Assembly (NCBI RefSeq): GCF_037572415.1
Contig: NZ_JBBHLB010000006.1
Coordinates: 141,897-205,896, forward strand
Source: Flavonifractor porci
Lineage (GTDB): Bacteria; Bacillota; Clostridia; Oscillospirales; Oscillospiraceae
DNA length: 64,000 nt
Direction: 5' to 3'
The notes beneath the pieces were generated by a model. The model did no database searches, had not been told where the DNA came from, and was given only the letters and a program-made list of their open reading frames with translations. The position numbers and the translations under genes are program-made. This document shows positions 55,605 through 63,883 of the stretch, one piece after another; position 1 is the first letter of the stretch; each line of letters begins with the position of its first letter.

Positions 55605-55929
55605 GCCCGTAGTACAGATGGATTCAAAAGGCAATCAAGAACTTTCCCAGATCAGCCCCCATCCATCAGTTACCACAGTTTCCGCAAGCATCGCATTTGG
55701 CCAGCCAAACGCCCTTTTAGGGGGCTCCCCTAATACCCCGTAAGCCTGGTTGCACCCCCATAATCGGTGATGTGGCCTGTGCTGCGCCCCGCTGCTATTC
55801 TCTCATACGGGCGGGTATCCCAGGCTACAGACCTGGGCAGAACGAAAAGCGGAATACTTCCCCAAATCCGCAAGCGATTTCGTATTTGAATAGGCCTACA
55901 GAGCCACACCCAGACCGGGGATATTCCCT

Positions 55930-56645
55930 ACCGGCTACGCACCAGGGCCTCAGCAGGCCAGCTGGGGCGGGCTGCACCCCATATAAAGGCCCTCCGGCAC
56001 GAGCGGGTATCCCATGGGCTGCCGCCCCGCAGGAGGGGCCAGGAGCGCCACCAGGCACTCGCTGGGAGCAGGCATACCCAGGATAGGCCGGGGGTCTCTA
56101 GTTACATAGCATGACCTCAGCAGGCCAGCTGGGGCCATGCTGCACCCCACGTAAAGACCCTCCAGTACAAGCGGTATCCCAAGGGGCTGCCACCCCGCAG
56201 GAGGGGCCTGGAGCGCCGCCAGGCACTCGCCGGGCACCGCCAGGAGCGGCGGCATACCCCGGGATAGACCGGTGGCCACCGGCTACGTACCAGGGCCTCA
56301 GCAGGCCAGCAGGAGCCAGGCTACGCCCCACGTAAAGGCCCTCCAGTACAAGCGGGTATCCCAAGGGGCTGCCGCCCCACAGGAGGGGCCTGGAGCGCCG
56401 CCAGGCACCCACCAGACACCGCCCGGGAGCGGGCATACCCAGGTAGGCTAGAGGCCTCCGTCGGCTGCATATCAGGGCCTCAGTAGGCCAGCGGGGCCGG
56501 GCTGCACCTTACTCAACACGGGCAGGTATCCCAGAGCCTACCACCCCACAGGAAGGGCCAGGAGCGCCACCAGGCACTCACTGGGCACCGCTGGGGAGCA
56601 GGGCTTACCCCAAGCATAAGCCGGAGGTCACCGGCTGCGTAACCA
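55930..56645. repeat. Four degenerate tandem repeats of about 180 bp
   Basis: Units start with GGGCCTCAGCAGGCCAGC-like text at 55945, 56113, 56293 and 56475. Each then has GCGGGTATCCCA, GGGGCTGCCGCCCC, CAGGAGGGGCC, GCGCC(A/G)CCAGGCACTC and GGCATACCC. GC is high and several short palindromes recur. Open frames here change frame between units and lack ribosome sites, so this is non-coding. Confidence 0.75.
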
Positions 56646-56739
56646 GTCTCGGCTGCTGCGCGCGCACACGTACGAGCAATTCGGGATTGTCTCGAACCCA
56701 CCCGATTAGGCCGTTCTTTGGGCCGTGCTGTTTTTTTGC

Positions 56740-57120
56740 TGGGGGGGTGGGGAAACAGTTTTTTGCATGGGGAAAAATTCCTGCATGGAGGGTGGCCCAC
56801 GGTCTTACCCACAAGGCCGTAAATTTTTTGGGGGCTGGGGTACCTCTGGCCGAAGGCCCGCACGCACCCGCACCCGCCCACGTGTGCGCCCAAGCCTCCC
56901 GGTGGTTTGCCCTCAAATCGCCCCTGCAAAAGTACACTTTTTCCCCGGCTTTATGACTGTTTTGGCCTCAACTCCCATTGGGGAGAATTTCTCACACCAG
57001 AGGGGCCACACGGTCTTGCACCCCCGCCCCCTGAAACTTTTTCGGGCCGGGGGGTGGGTGGGCCGTAGGCCCCGCACCCATGCGCCCCTGCCCGCACACG
57101 GGCACCCGTACGCCTGTACG
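56740..57120. repeat. Duplicated GC-rich block with G/C runs
   Basis: Two degenerate copies (about 56750-56895 and 56975-57110) share ACGGTCTT-CACCC, a T5-6 run before GGGGGCTGGGG or GGGCCGGGG, GGCCGTAGGCCC-like text and a GCACCCGC tail. It contains runs of seven Gs. No gene is supported. Confidence 0.55.
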
Positions 57121-57192
57121 TAGCCAACCGGCAAGATCACCCCGCAAAAAATCACCGTTTTCCCCGTGAAATTCCCCGCTCCTTGGCCAGGA

Positions 57193-57447
57193 TCAGCAGC
57201 ACGCCCGGGCTGCGCTTCCGTGCAAGGGCTCCTCCCTGGCCTCTTCCCACACCCTGGGCAAGCCGCTGCCGCCCCGTCCAATCTCCACCACGGTCTCATG
57301 TTTGCAAGTCCGACAGAACAGCACCAGCCCCTGCGCCCTGGTGGCTTCTGTCAATTTCAGCAGCTTTCCCCGCCGACATACCGGGCACATGACCCATGTT
57401 CCGCCCATGGTTGTTTTACAAACCAGCTCTGCCGCTGTCCCACTCAT
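57193..57447 (-). CDS. Cysteine-rich KTR-type zinc-finger protein
   Basis: An 84-residue protein with a four-Cys zinc site (WVMCPVCRRGKLLKLTEATRAQGLVLFCRTCKHETVVEIGR) in the layout of the cysteine-rich KTR family found on ICEs and transposons. AGGAG lies ten bases before the ATG. Role unknown, probably nucleic-acid binding. Confidence 0.75.
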   Translation of the reverse strand: MSGTAAELVCKTTMGGTWVMCPVCRRGKLLKLTEATRAQGLVLFCRTCKHETVVEIGRGGSGLPRVWEEAREEPLHGSAARACC

Positions 57448-57582
57448 GCTATCATCTCCTGGTTCAAATTTTTACGCCCGCCGCCGCCCGGGCGTGTATA
57501 TGCCTGTTCCTGTCTCAGCATAGCGCACCCGGAACGCCGATACAAGGGGCTATCCCATGATTCTCTAGGGCCTGTTCTAAAG

Positions 57583-58362
57583 TTATATATACTTACAAGT
57601 AAGATATTGAGAGGCCCTCCCAGCCTGCTCTATGGCCGTTTCCGGGCCACTGTGCTGCCGTCTCCAGGAGGGAACACGGTACTTGATATAGCTGTAGCTC
57701 CCATACTCTGTAGCCCTCTCCTCCCGCTCCAGGACAAAGCATCCAGGAGGGACGGCCAGGGCCGTATCATCCGGTACAAAGCAGCTCTCCACCACCGGCT
57801 GCTCCAGGTTGCGGCTTCTTGTCCACATCTGAGCGCCAACCGGGCGGCCCTCCACACTCTCCTTGGTCATATACCGGGCCAAGGTGTCATAGTCCCTGTC
57901 TCGCACGTATACAAGGTCTATCATATCGCCGTAGGGCCACAGGCTGCGTATCGTCTCACTATCCCGCTCGGTGGCGTTAATCACCAGGTGGTGGTGGAGG
58001 CGGGCAGCTCCGTGCTTCTGCTCTGTGGTATAGACGTATTTCAGCACCTGCCCCCGGGCCTTGCGGTACTCTCGCAGCTGTTTTAGGAACTTCCGCACAT
58101 TCTTTACAGCCTCCGCCCTTTTGGTCGTAAGATCCGCGTCCCGATATGTAAGCGTAAGAAAGAGATCCTTTCCCTCAAAGTTGGCCGCCAGCAGCATTTC
58201 CAGTCTTGCCCGTGCCGTCTTGTCGTTCATGGCCTTCTGTGCGGCGGTGGTCATGCGGGACTTTTCGGCCCTGGCCCGCTCACTGTCCCGTGGCTCGGGA
58301 GCGGTATATAAGATTGTCTTGACGATGCAACCCGCTGTAATGGTCTTTTTCCGCTTTGCCAT
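57583..58362 (-). CDS. HUH-type rolling-circle Rep protein
   Basis: A 259-residue replication initiator. Visible: LFLTLTYRDAD (motif 1), the metal-binding GAARLHHHLVIN (HUH), ETIRSLWPYGDMIDLVYV and the catalytic Tyr motif TLARYMTKE. It would nick one strand at an origin and link to the 5' end. GAGGTG precedes the ATG. A nested hairpin directly upstream (58401-58462) is a candidate nick site. Alone it suggests element 2 can replicate as a circle after excision. Confidence 0.87.
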   Translation of the reverse strand: MAKRKKTITAGCIVKTILYTAPEPRDSERARAEKSRMTTAAQKAMNDKTARARLEMLLAANFEGKDLFLTLTYRDADLTTKRAEAVKNVRKFLKQLREYRKARGQVLKYVYTTEQKHGAARLHHHLVINATERDSETIRSLWPYGDMIDLVYVRDRDYDTLARYMTKESVEGRPVGAQMWTRSRNLEQPVVESCFVPDDTALAVPPGCFVLEREERATEYGSYSYIKYRVPSWRRQHSGPETAIEQAGRASQYLTCKYI

Positions 58363-58400
58363 ATCGCCGCACCTCTTATCCCGTTTTAGGTATAAAGAAA

Positions 58401-58462
58401 GAGCCAGAGCATGGCCCCATGGGCGGGATCATCTCCCGCCCGGTCACCGTTGGCTCTGGCTC
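58401..58462. other. Nested hairpin upstream of rep, origin candidate
   Basis: GAGCCAGAGC (58401-58410) pairs with GCTCTGGCTC (58453-58462), with an inner GGGCGGGA/TCCCGCCC stem (58421-58428, 58434-58441). GGCTCAGGCGCTG occurs twice just beyond. It lies 39 bp upstream of the rep start; 58463-58617 hold no gene. Confidence 0.5.
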
Positions 58463-58617
58463 AGGCGCTGCCCGGAAGGCTCCGGGACGGGCTCAGGCGC
58501 TGGCACACTATGCGCTTGCCATCAGTGAGGGCACCGGGACACACCCGGCTCTATATCCTGCACTGGCCTCTAAGGGCTCTGGCAAATGTTGTTTTCCCTC
58601 TGTACGATCCCGCTCGG

Positions 58618-59004
58618 TTACACGCCAAGGGCAGCGCACAGTCTATATAAGTCTCCCCGTGAAAGCTGGTTTAGGCCATCCGCAAACAGCTGCGCACACA
58701 CCTCGTCCAGCTCAAAGGGAAGCGGATCAGCGTCGGGGTGCTCCGGCTTTACCTCATCCAGAACCACAGTTCTGTACGCCTCTGCACCTCGAAGCACCCC
58801 AAGGAAATAGAACCCCCGGAGCAGGAGCAGCCGCTTTGCCCGCTTGTCGGCCACCTGGGTATTTACCTGGGCAAGGGCCTTTGCTACCCGCTTGCCCTCC
58901 TCCTCAAATTCGGATAAAATCCCGCCCTCCGCATATGGGGTATATTCGCTCAGGTACTTCAGTTCCTCATTTTCCAGCAAAATTGTTTCCAGATTTACAT
59001 TCAT
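58618..59004 (-). CDS. Hypothetical protein of element 2
   Basis: A 128-residue, mostly helical soluble protein (YLSEYTPYAEGGILSEFEEE, then KRAKRLLLLRGFYFLGVLRG). I do not recognise it. AAAGGCGGAAAGAGC precedes the ATG. It lies between the active rep gene and its degenerate copy, same strand. Confidence 0.6.
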   Translation of the reverse strand: MNVNLETILLENEELKYLSEYTPYAEGGILSEFEEEGKRVAKALAQVNTQVADKRAKRLLLLRGFYFLGVLRGAEAYRTVVLDEVKPEHPDADPLPFELDEVCAQLFADGLNQLSRGDLYRLCAALGV

Positions 59005-59019
59005 GCTCTTTCCGCCTTT

Positions 59020-59505
59020 CTATGTATGATGGATTCCCCTGGAGGACACCCACAGGCGGGCGCAGGGCAGCGGGGAATGTCCTGCCTGGAGGGGCTGGCG
59101 CAGCAGCTCCGACGCCAACGCCTGCCCCTGCTGAGACAGATCCAGCGGGCCTACATACACCGGGCCATATGGCCACGGATGCCCCAGCATATCGGCGGAC
59201 TCCCTGCCCCTGTTGAGTATGACACGGTGCACAAGGCTCCCCGCCTGCTCCGTTCCCAGCAGATAAACATACTTGGCAGCCATGCCCTGGGCCCTTCTGA
59301 TCGTCGATATGCTGCCTATCCATTGCCTTACCTGCTGACGTGCCAGCTCACGCGAGCGGGGCCGGGGGCCTGCCTGATAGGTCAGCGTAACCAGCAGATC
59401 CCTGCCGGTAAAGTTGGCCGCCAGAGTGCGGGCCAGCCGATCCCGTGAAAGCAGCAGGTTTCTCATCCGCTGCCGTTCCCCAGACTTCGTGCCCCTCTGC
59501 TCCAT
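59020..59505 (-). CDS. Degenerate Rep paralogue
   Basis: A 161-residue protein clearly related to the Rep protein: RLARTLAANFTGRDLLVTLTYQ matches RLEMLLAANFEGKDLFLTLTYR, the AAKYVYLLGTEQAGSLVHRVILN stretch stands where LHHHLVIN is expected, and HPWPYGPVYVGPLDL matches the WPYG region. Two of the three HHH residues and the RYMTKE Tyr are gone, and the C-terminal third is missing, so no nicking is expected. The frame is intact with GGAGG eight bases before ATG 59505, so it may be an expressed regulator. Confidence 0.72.
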   Translation of the reverse strand: MEQRGTKSGERQRMRNLLLSRDRLARTLAANFTGRDLLVTLTYQAGPRPRSRELARQQVRQWIGSISTIRRAQGMAAKYVYLLGTEQAGSLVHRVILNRGRESADMLGHPWPYGPVYVGPLDLSQQGQALASELLRQPLQAGHSPLPCARLWVSSRGIHHT

Positions 59506-59595
59506 GTGCGTGTCCTCCATTTCTGATAGGCCAGGGCGGAGCGCATACGGCACCACACCCTGGCCTCAGTTCCATAGTCAGTTGATTTCCTTACT

Positions 59596-59862
59596 CTACG
59601 CACTTTCTGATAATGACCATTTCTCCATGAGCGATTGGATTACCTCATACGGAGGGAGTTTTTCCCCCTCCGGGGTGTTCGTCTTTAAGTCTGCACGAAA
59701 GCCAGGGTGCCGAATCAAAAGGCTCATAAATAAGTACAGCTCTGCTTTTCCTGCATCATCCAGCCAGGAAAGCCACCACTCAAACTCCTGTTCTCGCCTT
59801 TTTGTGTCCCAATCCATACTTGACACACTTCTCTCGCAGGTGGTGTCACGCTCAAGACTCAT
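59596..59862 (-). CDS. Hypothetical protein of element 2
   Basis: An 88-residue charged, helical protein (MDWDTKRREQEFEWWLSWLD, then KAELYLFMSLLIRHPGFRADL). GGGAGG precedes ATG 59862, which lies 11 bp inside the preceding gene. I do not recognise it; it looks like small accessory proteins of Clostridia elements. Confidence 0.6.
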   Translation of the reverse strand: MSLERDTTCERSVSSMDWDTKRREQEFEWWLSWLDDAGKAELYLFMSLLIRHPGFRADLKTNTPEGEKLPPYEVIQSLMEKWSLSESA

Positions 59863-60145
59863 TCCGTCCGCCTCCCTTCCTGCCGGTCTCCCGGCCCTGG
59901 GGGCTAAGGCTCTCCAGCATGAGCCGGACACCCAGCCGGAAACCGTTCACAAACCCCTGGGATTCATGCTCACTGGCCACGGCCATGCACAGCTCCTCCA
60001 GATCTTCCCCGCTACCCTCTTTGGCCGCCCGGCTAAAGGCGTCATACCGCTCATCGGCGGCGGGCAGGTGTATGTACTCCTTTTCGATGTCCGTTACAAA
60101 CCCGGCGCATACCAGGCGCAAGGTCTCGATTACCTCAAAATTCAA
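59852..60145 (-). CDS. DUF6809-like small protein
   Basis: A 97-residue helical protein ending FVNGFRLGVRLMLESLSPQG with AADERYDAFSRAAKEGSGEDLEELCMAV before it, a pattern I associate with DUF6809. TTG 60145 with GGGAG upstream is the likely start, overlapping the preceding gene by 11 bp. Function unknown. Confidence 0.6.
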   Translation of the reverse strand: MNFEVIETLRLVCAGFVTDIEKEYIHLPAADERYDAFSRAAKEGSGEDLEELCMAVASEHESQGFVNGFRLGVRLMLESLSPQGRETGRKGGGRNES

Positions 60146-60485
60146 TTTGACAATCTCCCTCTGCCTCTGTACAATAGAGGCGTGAAATACTTGCTTGAAC
60201 GCTTTGTTTCACCTGCCGTTGGGGTGTTGCTACCACCTCAGCGGCTTTCTTTTTGCCCAAAATCCGCCCGCTCGAGCGGGTTTGCCCTGTCTTATGCGGC
60301 CCTCTGGACCGCCTTCTATGGCAGCTTGTCCCTCCCAGACGGGCCAGGAGCAGGGGAACACCGGACAGGAGCACCCCCACCAGCAGGGCAACCAGCCCAC
60401 CCGGGCGCTCTGTCAAGCCGTCCGCACAGACCGCCAGACCCAGAACCAGGCAGAAGGAGATACCCTCCAGTGCCGATTCCCTCAT
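60135..60485 (-). CDS. Small membrane protein of element 2
   Basis: A 116-residue protein with two TM helices (about 8-24 and 30-50; FCLVLGLAVCADGL and LVALLVGVLLSGVPLLLARLG) and a basic tail. It overlaps the HTH gene stop by ATGA and the next gene by 11 bp, so these genes form one operon. Function unknown. Confidence 0.6.
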   Translation of the reverse strand: MRESALEGISFCLVLGLAVCADGLTERPGGLVALLVGVLLSGVPLLLARLGGTSCHRRRSRGPHKTGQTRSSGRILGKKKAAEVVATPQRQVKQSVQASISRLYCTEAEGDCQIEF

Positions 60486-60736
60486 GCCCTTGCCTTCTTT
60501 CGGCCTGCGGCCCTGATATCGGTCACCTTGTCGGGCAGCTGGGCCGGTTCCGGCTCCTCTGTCGTGGCCCCAAGACTGCGCAGGAGTGCGGGAACGTTGA
60601 TGTAATAGACCCGGCCGCTCTTGACGTGGGGCACCGTGCCGTCCCAGCAGCCCCGGCGCAGATAGTACATGGATAACCCCGTGGTCTTGCACGCCTGCTC
60701 AATGGTCTGGAAGGGCGTCTGCTTTTGTGCTGACAT
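60482..60736 (-). CDS. Excisionase-like HTH protein of element 2
   Basis: An 84-residue protein with a winged HTH (FQTIEQACKTTGLSMYYLRRGCWDGTVPHVKSGRVYYINVPALLRSL) of the type used as excisionase or rep regulator. AAAGGAG precedes the ATG. It may direct the integrase at the far right. Confidence 0.78.
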   Translation of the reverse strand: MSAQKQTPFQTIEQACKTTGLSMYYLRRGCWDGTVPHVKSGRVYYINVPALLRSLGATTEEPEPAQLPDKVTDIRAAGRKKARA

Positions 60737-60754
60737 GGTTCATTCTCCTTTCCT

Positions 60755-60771
60755 GTGTCCAAGTTGGACAC
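60755..60771. repeat. Palindrome GTGTCCAAGTTGGACAC
   Basis: Differs by one base from the first hairpin of the array at 55450-55466. It sits 19 bp before the HTH gene start, on the 5' side. Confidence 0.6.
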
Positions 60772-60772
60772 G

Positions 60773-61009
60773 TTATTCTGCTTCATCACCGCCACTTTTG
60801 CCTTCATGCTGGCTGCCATAGCTTACAACTGCATCAGGAGACATGGAAAGCACCTGGCAGATCCGTAGCAGTTCATTTGCATCAAGTTTTCTCTTTTTCA
60901 GCAGCACGGCCCCCAATTTCATGGGAGTCAGCCCCGCTCGACGGGCAATTTCTGCTTGAATTAGCGCCCTTTCCTTCACGATTGACGCTAAGTTGTCCCG
61001 TATATCCAT
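60773..61009 (-). CDS. XRE family regulator (Cro-like)
   Basis: A 78-residue HTH (NLASIVKERALIQAEIARRAGLTPMKLGAVLLKKRKLDANELLRICQVLSMSPDAVV). AAAGGGGGTGA precedes ATG 61009. It is the first gene of the minus-strand run, opposite a longer XRE repressor. Confidence 0.85.
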   Translation of the reverse strand: MDIRDNLASIVKERALIQAEIARRAGLTPMKLGAVLLKKRKLDANELLRICQVLSMSPDAVVSYGSQHEGKSGGDEAE

Positions 61010-61050
61010 GCTATAGTCACCCCCTTTAATCATTATATCGCTACGCCCAA

Positions 61051-61156
61051 ATAATAGCAGCATTTATATCGCTTGTCAATCATAAAATCAATATTTTCAC
61101 TATCGCATAAATTCATTATCAATTATATTGATTTTTGATATATCCTTTGGTATAAT
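61051..61156. promoter_or_regulatory. Divergent promoters of XRE/XRE switch
   Basis: Minus: TTGACA (61074-61079), 17 bp, TATTAT (61051-61056). Plus: TTGATT (61128-61133), 17 bp, TATAAT (61151-61156). TATATCGCT occurs at 61034 and 61065 and a related TATCGCAT at 61101: operator candidates. Confidence 0.8.
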
Positions 61157-61176
61157 GCAATACAGGGAGGGATGGT

Positions 61177-61902
61177 ATGGAATTGGAGCAAATCGCAGCT
61201 GCGATACGAAATGCCAGAGTCCAGGCCGGATTTACGCAAAAGGAAGTTGCCGAAGCCCTGGATAAAGGTCAGACCACAGTTGCATCATGGGAAACCGGCA
61301 GATCGCAGCCGGACGCAACTACAATCATTGCATTATCCAATCTTTTTCATGTATCAAGCGACTATTTGTTAGGAATAAGTTCTTTTAAAGATGTAAACAG
61401 CGAATCTCTAATTCGCTCTATGTTGGGAGATGCGTCTAGTGAGTTGCCTCAATGGAGCAAAGATAAACTATCTCAGTTTTCATCTGATATGCTCAAATTT
61501 TATAATACTCTGAAAGAACTAGACATTGAATTACTCCCCTTATCTATGGATGCACTTATTTCAATTTTGCACATTTTACAAGAATTAGTAGATAGTTATT
61601 CAAAGCATAGAAAGATATATGAGATATACCACGCATCCAAGGGGCTGATATCTCACTTTGATATACTATCTCCTAAGCTCCAACAAACTCTATTGGAGGT
61701 AGATGGGTTTAGCGATTTGCTGGATAATTTGTCTGACTTTTCCGCGCTTGCACAATCCTCTTACCCTCATGAGTTTGCCAATGAGGCCATTGCAATAATT
61801 GACCGGGCACAAGGTGCACTCTCAGGTTTTGCGCTATTCCTAGCTGGGGAGTTTATGCCGGATAATGATACCCCGGATGATTCCAGCCAGAGCACATCAT
61901 AA
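61177..61902 (+). CDS. XRE repressor (CI-like)
   Basis: A 241-residue protein. The N-terminal HTH is clear (IAAAIRNARVQAGFTQKEVAEALDKGQTTVASWETGRSQPDATTIIALSNLFHVSSDYLLG). The C-terminal 170 residues are helical, with no S24 protease Ser-Lys motif, so RecA-driven self-cleavage is not expected. The coding DNA is AT-rich compared with the neighbours. It faces the Cro-like gene as in a lysogeny switch and lies upstream of the integrase. Confidence 0.85.
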   Translation: MELEQIAAAIRNARVQAGFTQKEVAEALDKGQTTVASWETGRSQPDATTIIALSNLFHVSSDYLLGISSFKDVNSESLIRSMLGDASSELPQWSKDKLSQFSSDMLKFYNTLKELDIELLPLSMDALISILHILQELVDSYSKHRKIYEIYHASKGLISHFDILSPKLQQTLLEVDGFSDLLDNLSDFSALAQSSYPHEFANEAIAIIDRAQGALSGFALFLAGEFMPDNDTPDDSSQSTS

Positions 61903-61910
61903 AAATAAAG

Positions 61911-61942
61911 GCCCGCTCGGAGGGGGCAACCTCCAAGCGGGC
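61911..61942 (+). other. GC hairpin before integrase
   Basis: GCCCGCT / AGCGGGC with an inner GGAGG/CCTCC stem around GGGCAA. There is no T tract. It may lower read-through from the repressor gene into the integrase. Confidence 0.5.
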
Positions 61943-62026
61943 GGTGCGCACAGTCCCACACCTTCAAATATAGGCCCTGTATGCCTTCTCATTGTACCAC
62001 ACGGGGCCGGGAAAGGAAATGATTTT

Positions 62027-63235
62027 ATGCCTTCCACCCGGAAAATGACCAACAAGGCCGGGGATTCCTTCTATGAGATCCGGGTCAGCCGTGGCCGGAG
62101 CGCAGCTCCTCTGTCCATGCGGTGGTATCCACCCGCAGGCTGGGGCCAGCGGGCCATAGACCGGGAACTCTCCAAGGTTGCCGCCGACTTTGAGCGCCGT
62201 TGCCAGGCCGGGGAGATTATCAGCCGGTCAGAGCGGCACGAGCGGGAAACTGAGGCCCGGCGGGCCGCCGCCAGGATCCAGACCCTGAAGCAGTACAGCG
62301 AGGACGTTTTCATGCCCGCCAAGACCATTTCCATCTCAGAGAACAGCCGAAGCAGCTTCCAGGGGATGCTTGACAAGTGGATCTATCCCGCCCTGGGGGA
62401 GCTAAAGCTACCGGACATTACCCCCGCCAATATTACCGCTCTACTGCTGTCCATGCAGGCCCAGGGCAAGGCCCACGCAACAGTGGTGAAGTGCTATACC
62501 ATCCTGAACAGCCTGTTCAAAATGGCCTTTCTGGCTGACACCATCCCCAAGAATCCCATGCACAAGGTGGAGCGCCCCAAGCCCAGGAAGGACGAAGCCC
62601 GGCACGATGAGGTAGAGGCCTACACTGTGGAGGAGGTGCGCCATATCCTGTCCTGTCTGGACAAGGAGCCGCTCAAATGGCGGGTGCTGGTGCGGTTGCT
62701 CATTGACACAGGTATACGCCGCGGCGAGTGCTGCGGCCTCCAGTGGAAGGACATAGACTTCCAGGACAACACCGTCACGATCTGCGGCAACCTCTGTTAT
62801 ACCCCACAGAATGGGGTATACCTGGACACCCCCAAGAACGGGCGGAGCCGTACCGTTGATGTGGATCCAGATATCATGGCCCTGCTGCGGACCCTCCGCT
62901 CGGAGCAGGCCGCCCAGGCCATCAGTGCCTATGTCTTTACCCAGGACGGCAGCCCGGAGCCTATGCACCCTCAAAGCCCTACACGCTACCTGAAGAAGTT
63001 CGCCAAACGCTACAACGTCCCAGATCTCCACCCCCACAAGCTGCGCCACACCTTTGCCAGTATCGCCATTACGAGCGGGGCGGACGTGGCCAGCGTGTCT
63101 GAGAAGCTGGGCCACAGTGACAAGGCGGTCACGCTGCGGATGTACACCCACGCCGATCAGGAAAGTATGAAGCGGGCAAGCCAGATTTTCCGGGACGCCC
63201 TCAAACAGGACACGAAAAAAGCCGGGCAGGGTTGA
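62027..63235 (+). CDS. Tyrosine integrase of element 2
   Basis: A 402-residue protein with an N-terminal AP2-like arm-binding domain (DSFYEIRVSRGRSAAPLSMRWYPP), a SAM-like domain and a catalytic domain with all residues: TGIRRGECCGLQW (Arg), HPHKLRHTFASIA (HxxR), LGHSDKAVTLRMYTHAD (His, Tyr). It would act on the tRNA-Thr att site 120 bp downstream. GAAAGGAAATGA precedes ATG 62027. Only about 25-30% similar by eye to integrase 1, so the two elements target the same tRNA independently. Confidence 0.9.
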   Translation: MPSTRKMTNKAGDSFYEIRVSRGRSAAPLSMRWYPPAGWGQRAIDRELSKVAADFERRCQAGEIISRSERHERETEARRAAARIQTLKQYSEDVFMPAKTISISENSRSSFQGMLDKWIYPALGELKLPDITPANITALLLSMQAQGKAHATVVKCYTILNSLFKMAFLADTIPKNPMHKVERPKPRKDEARHDEVEAYTVEEVRHILSCLDKEPLKWRVLVRLLIDTGIRRGECCGLQWKDIDFQDNTVTICGNLCYTPQNGVYLDTPKNGRSRTVDVDPDIMALLRTLRSEQAAQAISAYVFTQDGSPEPMHPQSPTRYLKKFAKRYNVPDLHPHKLRHTFASIAITSGADVASVSEKLGHSDKAVTLRMYTHADQESMKRASQIFRDALKQDTKKAGQG

Positions 63236-63311
63236 CCTGTCCGGCTCCGTTTTTTGCCCCCGTCTGGGTTTTTGTCTGGTTTTTTCCTGCGCTCAATCCG
63301 CTGGAAGAAAA

Positions 63312-63350
63312 AGCAAAAACCCGCTATCCCTTGCGGGACAACGGGTTTCT
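63312..63350 (-). terminator. Terminator of tRNA cluster
   Basis: Minus strand: AAACCCG / CGGGTTT hairpin followed by TTTTTGC directly after the tRNA-Thr CCA end. Confidence 0.75.
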
Positions 63351-63351
63351 C

Positions 63352-63427
<76 letters not shown>

Positions 63428-63431
63428 ATAA

Positions 63432-63508
<77 letters not shown>

Positions 63509-63548
63509 ATTTGGTTTCTATATTCACAGCAAAAGCTGAATATTTATT

Positions 63549-63624
63549 TGGCAGGGGCAGAAGGATTCGAACCCTCGGCACTCGGTTTTGGAGACCGATG
63601 CTCTACCAGCTGAGCTATACCCCT
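63549..63624 (-). tRNA. tRNA-Trp (CCA)
   Basis: 76 nt with CCA; acceptor AGGGGTA/TGCCCCT, anticodon loop CTCCAAA. Confidence 0.95.
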
Positions 63625-63627
63625 AAA

Positions 63628-63704
63628 TGGTGGGCCTTCACGGGCTCGAACCGTGGACCGGCCGGTTATGAGCCGGCTGCTCTAACCAACTGAGCTAAAG
63701 GCCC
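63628..63704 (-). tRNA. tRNA-Met (CAT), elongator type
   Basis: 77 nt with CCA; acceptor GGGCCTT/AAGGCCC with a paired first position, so not an initiator; anticodon loop CTCATAA. A lysidine tRNA-Ile cannot be fully excluded. Confidence 0.9.
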
Positions 63705-63723
63705 ATACCGATCCAACTGTCTT

Positions 63724-63760
63724 AAAAAGAGGCTCGCCGTCACATTTGTGGCGGCGAGCC
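63724..63760 (-). terminator. Hairpin between tRNA-Asn and tRNA-Met
   Basis: Minus strand: GGCTCGCCG / CGGCGAGCC stem followed by TCTTTTT, between two tRNAs of the same strand, so partial termination or separate transcripts are likely. Confidence 0.75.
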
Positions 63761-63768
63761 ACATTGTC

Positions 63769-63844
63769 TGGCTCCCCCTGTTGGACTCGAACCAACGACC
63801 CTGCGGTTAACAGCCGCATGCTCTACCGACTGAGCTAAGGAGGA
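63769..63844 (-). tRNA. tRNA-Asn (GTT)
   Basis: 76 nt with CCA; acceptor TCCTCCT/AGGGGGA, anticodon loop CTGTTAA. Confidence 0.95.
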
Positions 63845-63850
63845 ATGTAA

Positions 63851-63880
63851 AAGGGTCTGGTCTGGTCAGACCAGACCCTT
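63851..63880 (-). terminator. Hairpin after 5S rRNA
   Basis: AAGGGTCTGGTCT / AGACCAGACCCTT, 13-bp stem and 4-nt loop, then TTTTA, just downstream of the 5S gene. Confidence 0.75.
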
Positions 63881-63883
63881 CTT

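Noticed and set aside
55930..56645. Several 75-112-codon frames within the tandem repeats
   Set aside because: They read the repeats in different frames on both strands without ribosome sites; openness follows from GC content.
55930..56645. CRISPR array
   Set aside because: Units are about 180 bp and degenerate, without short identical repeats and unique spacers, and no cas genes are near.
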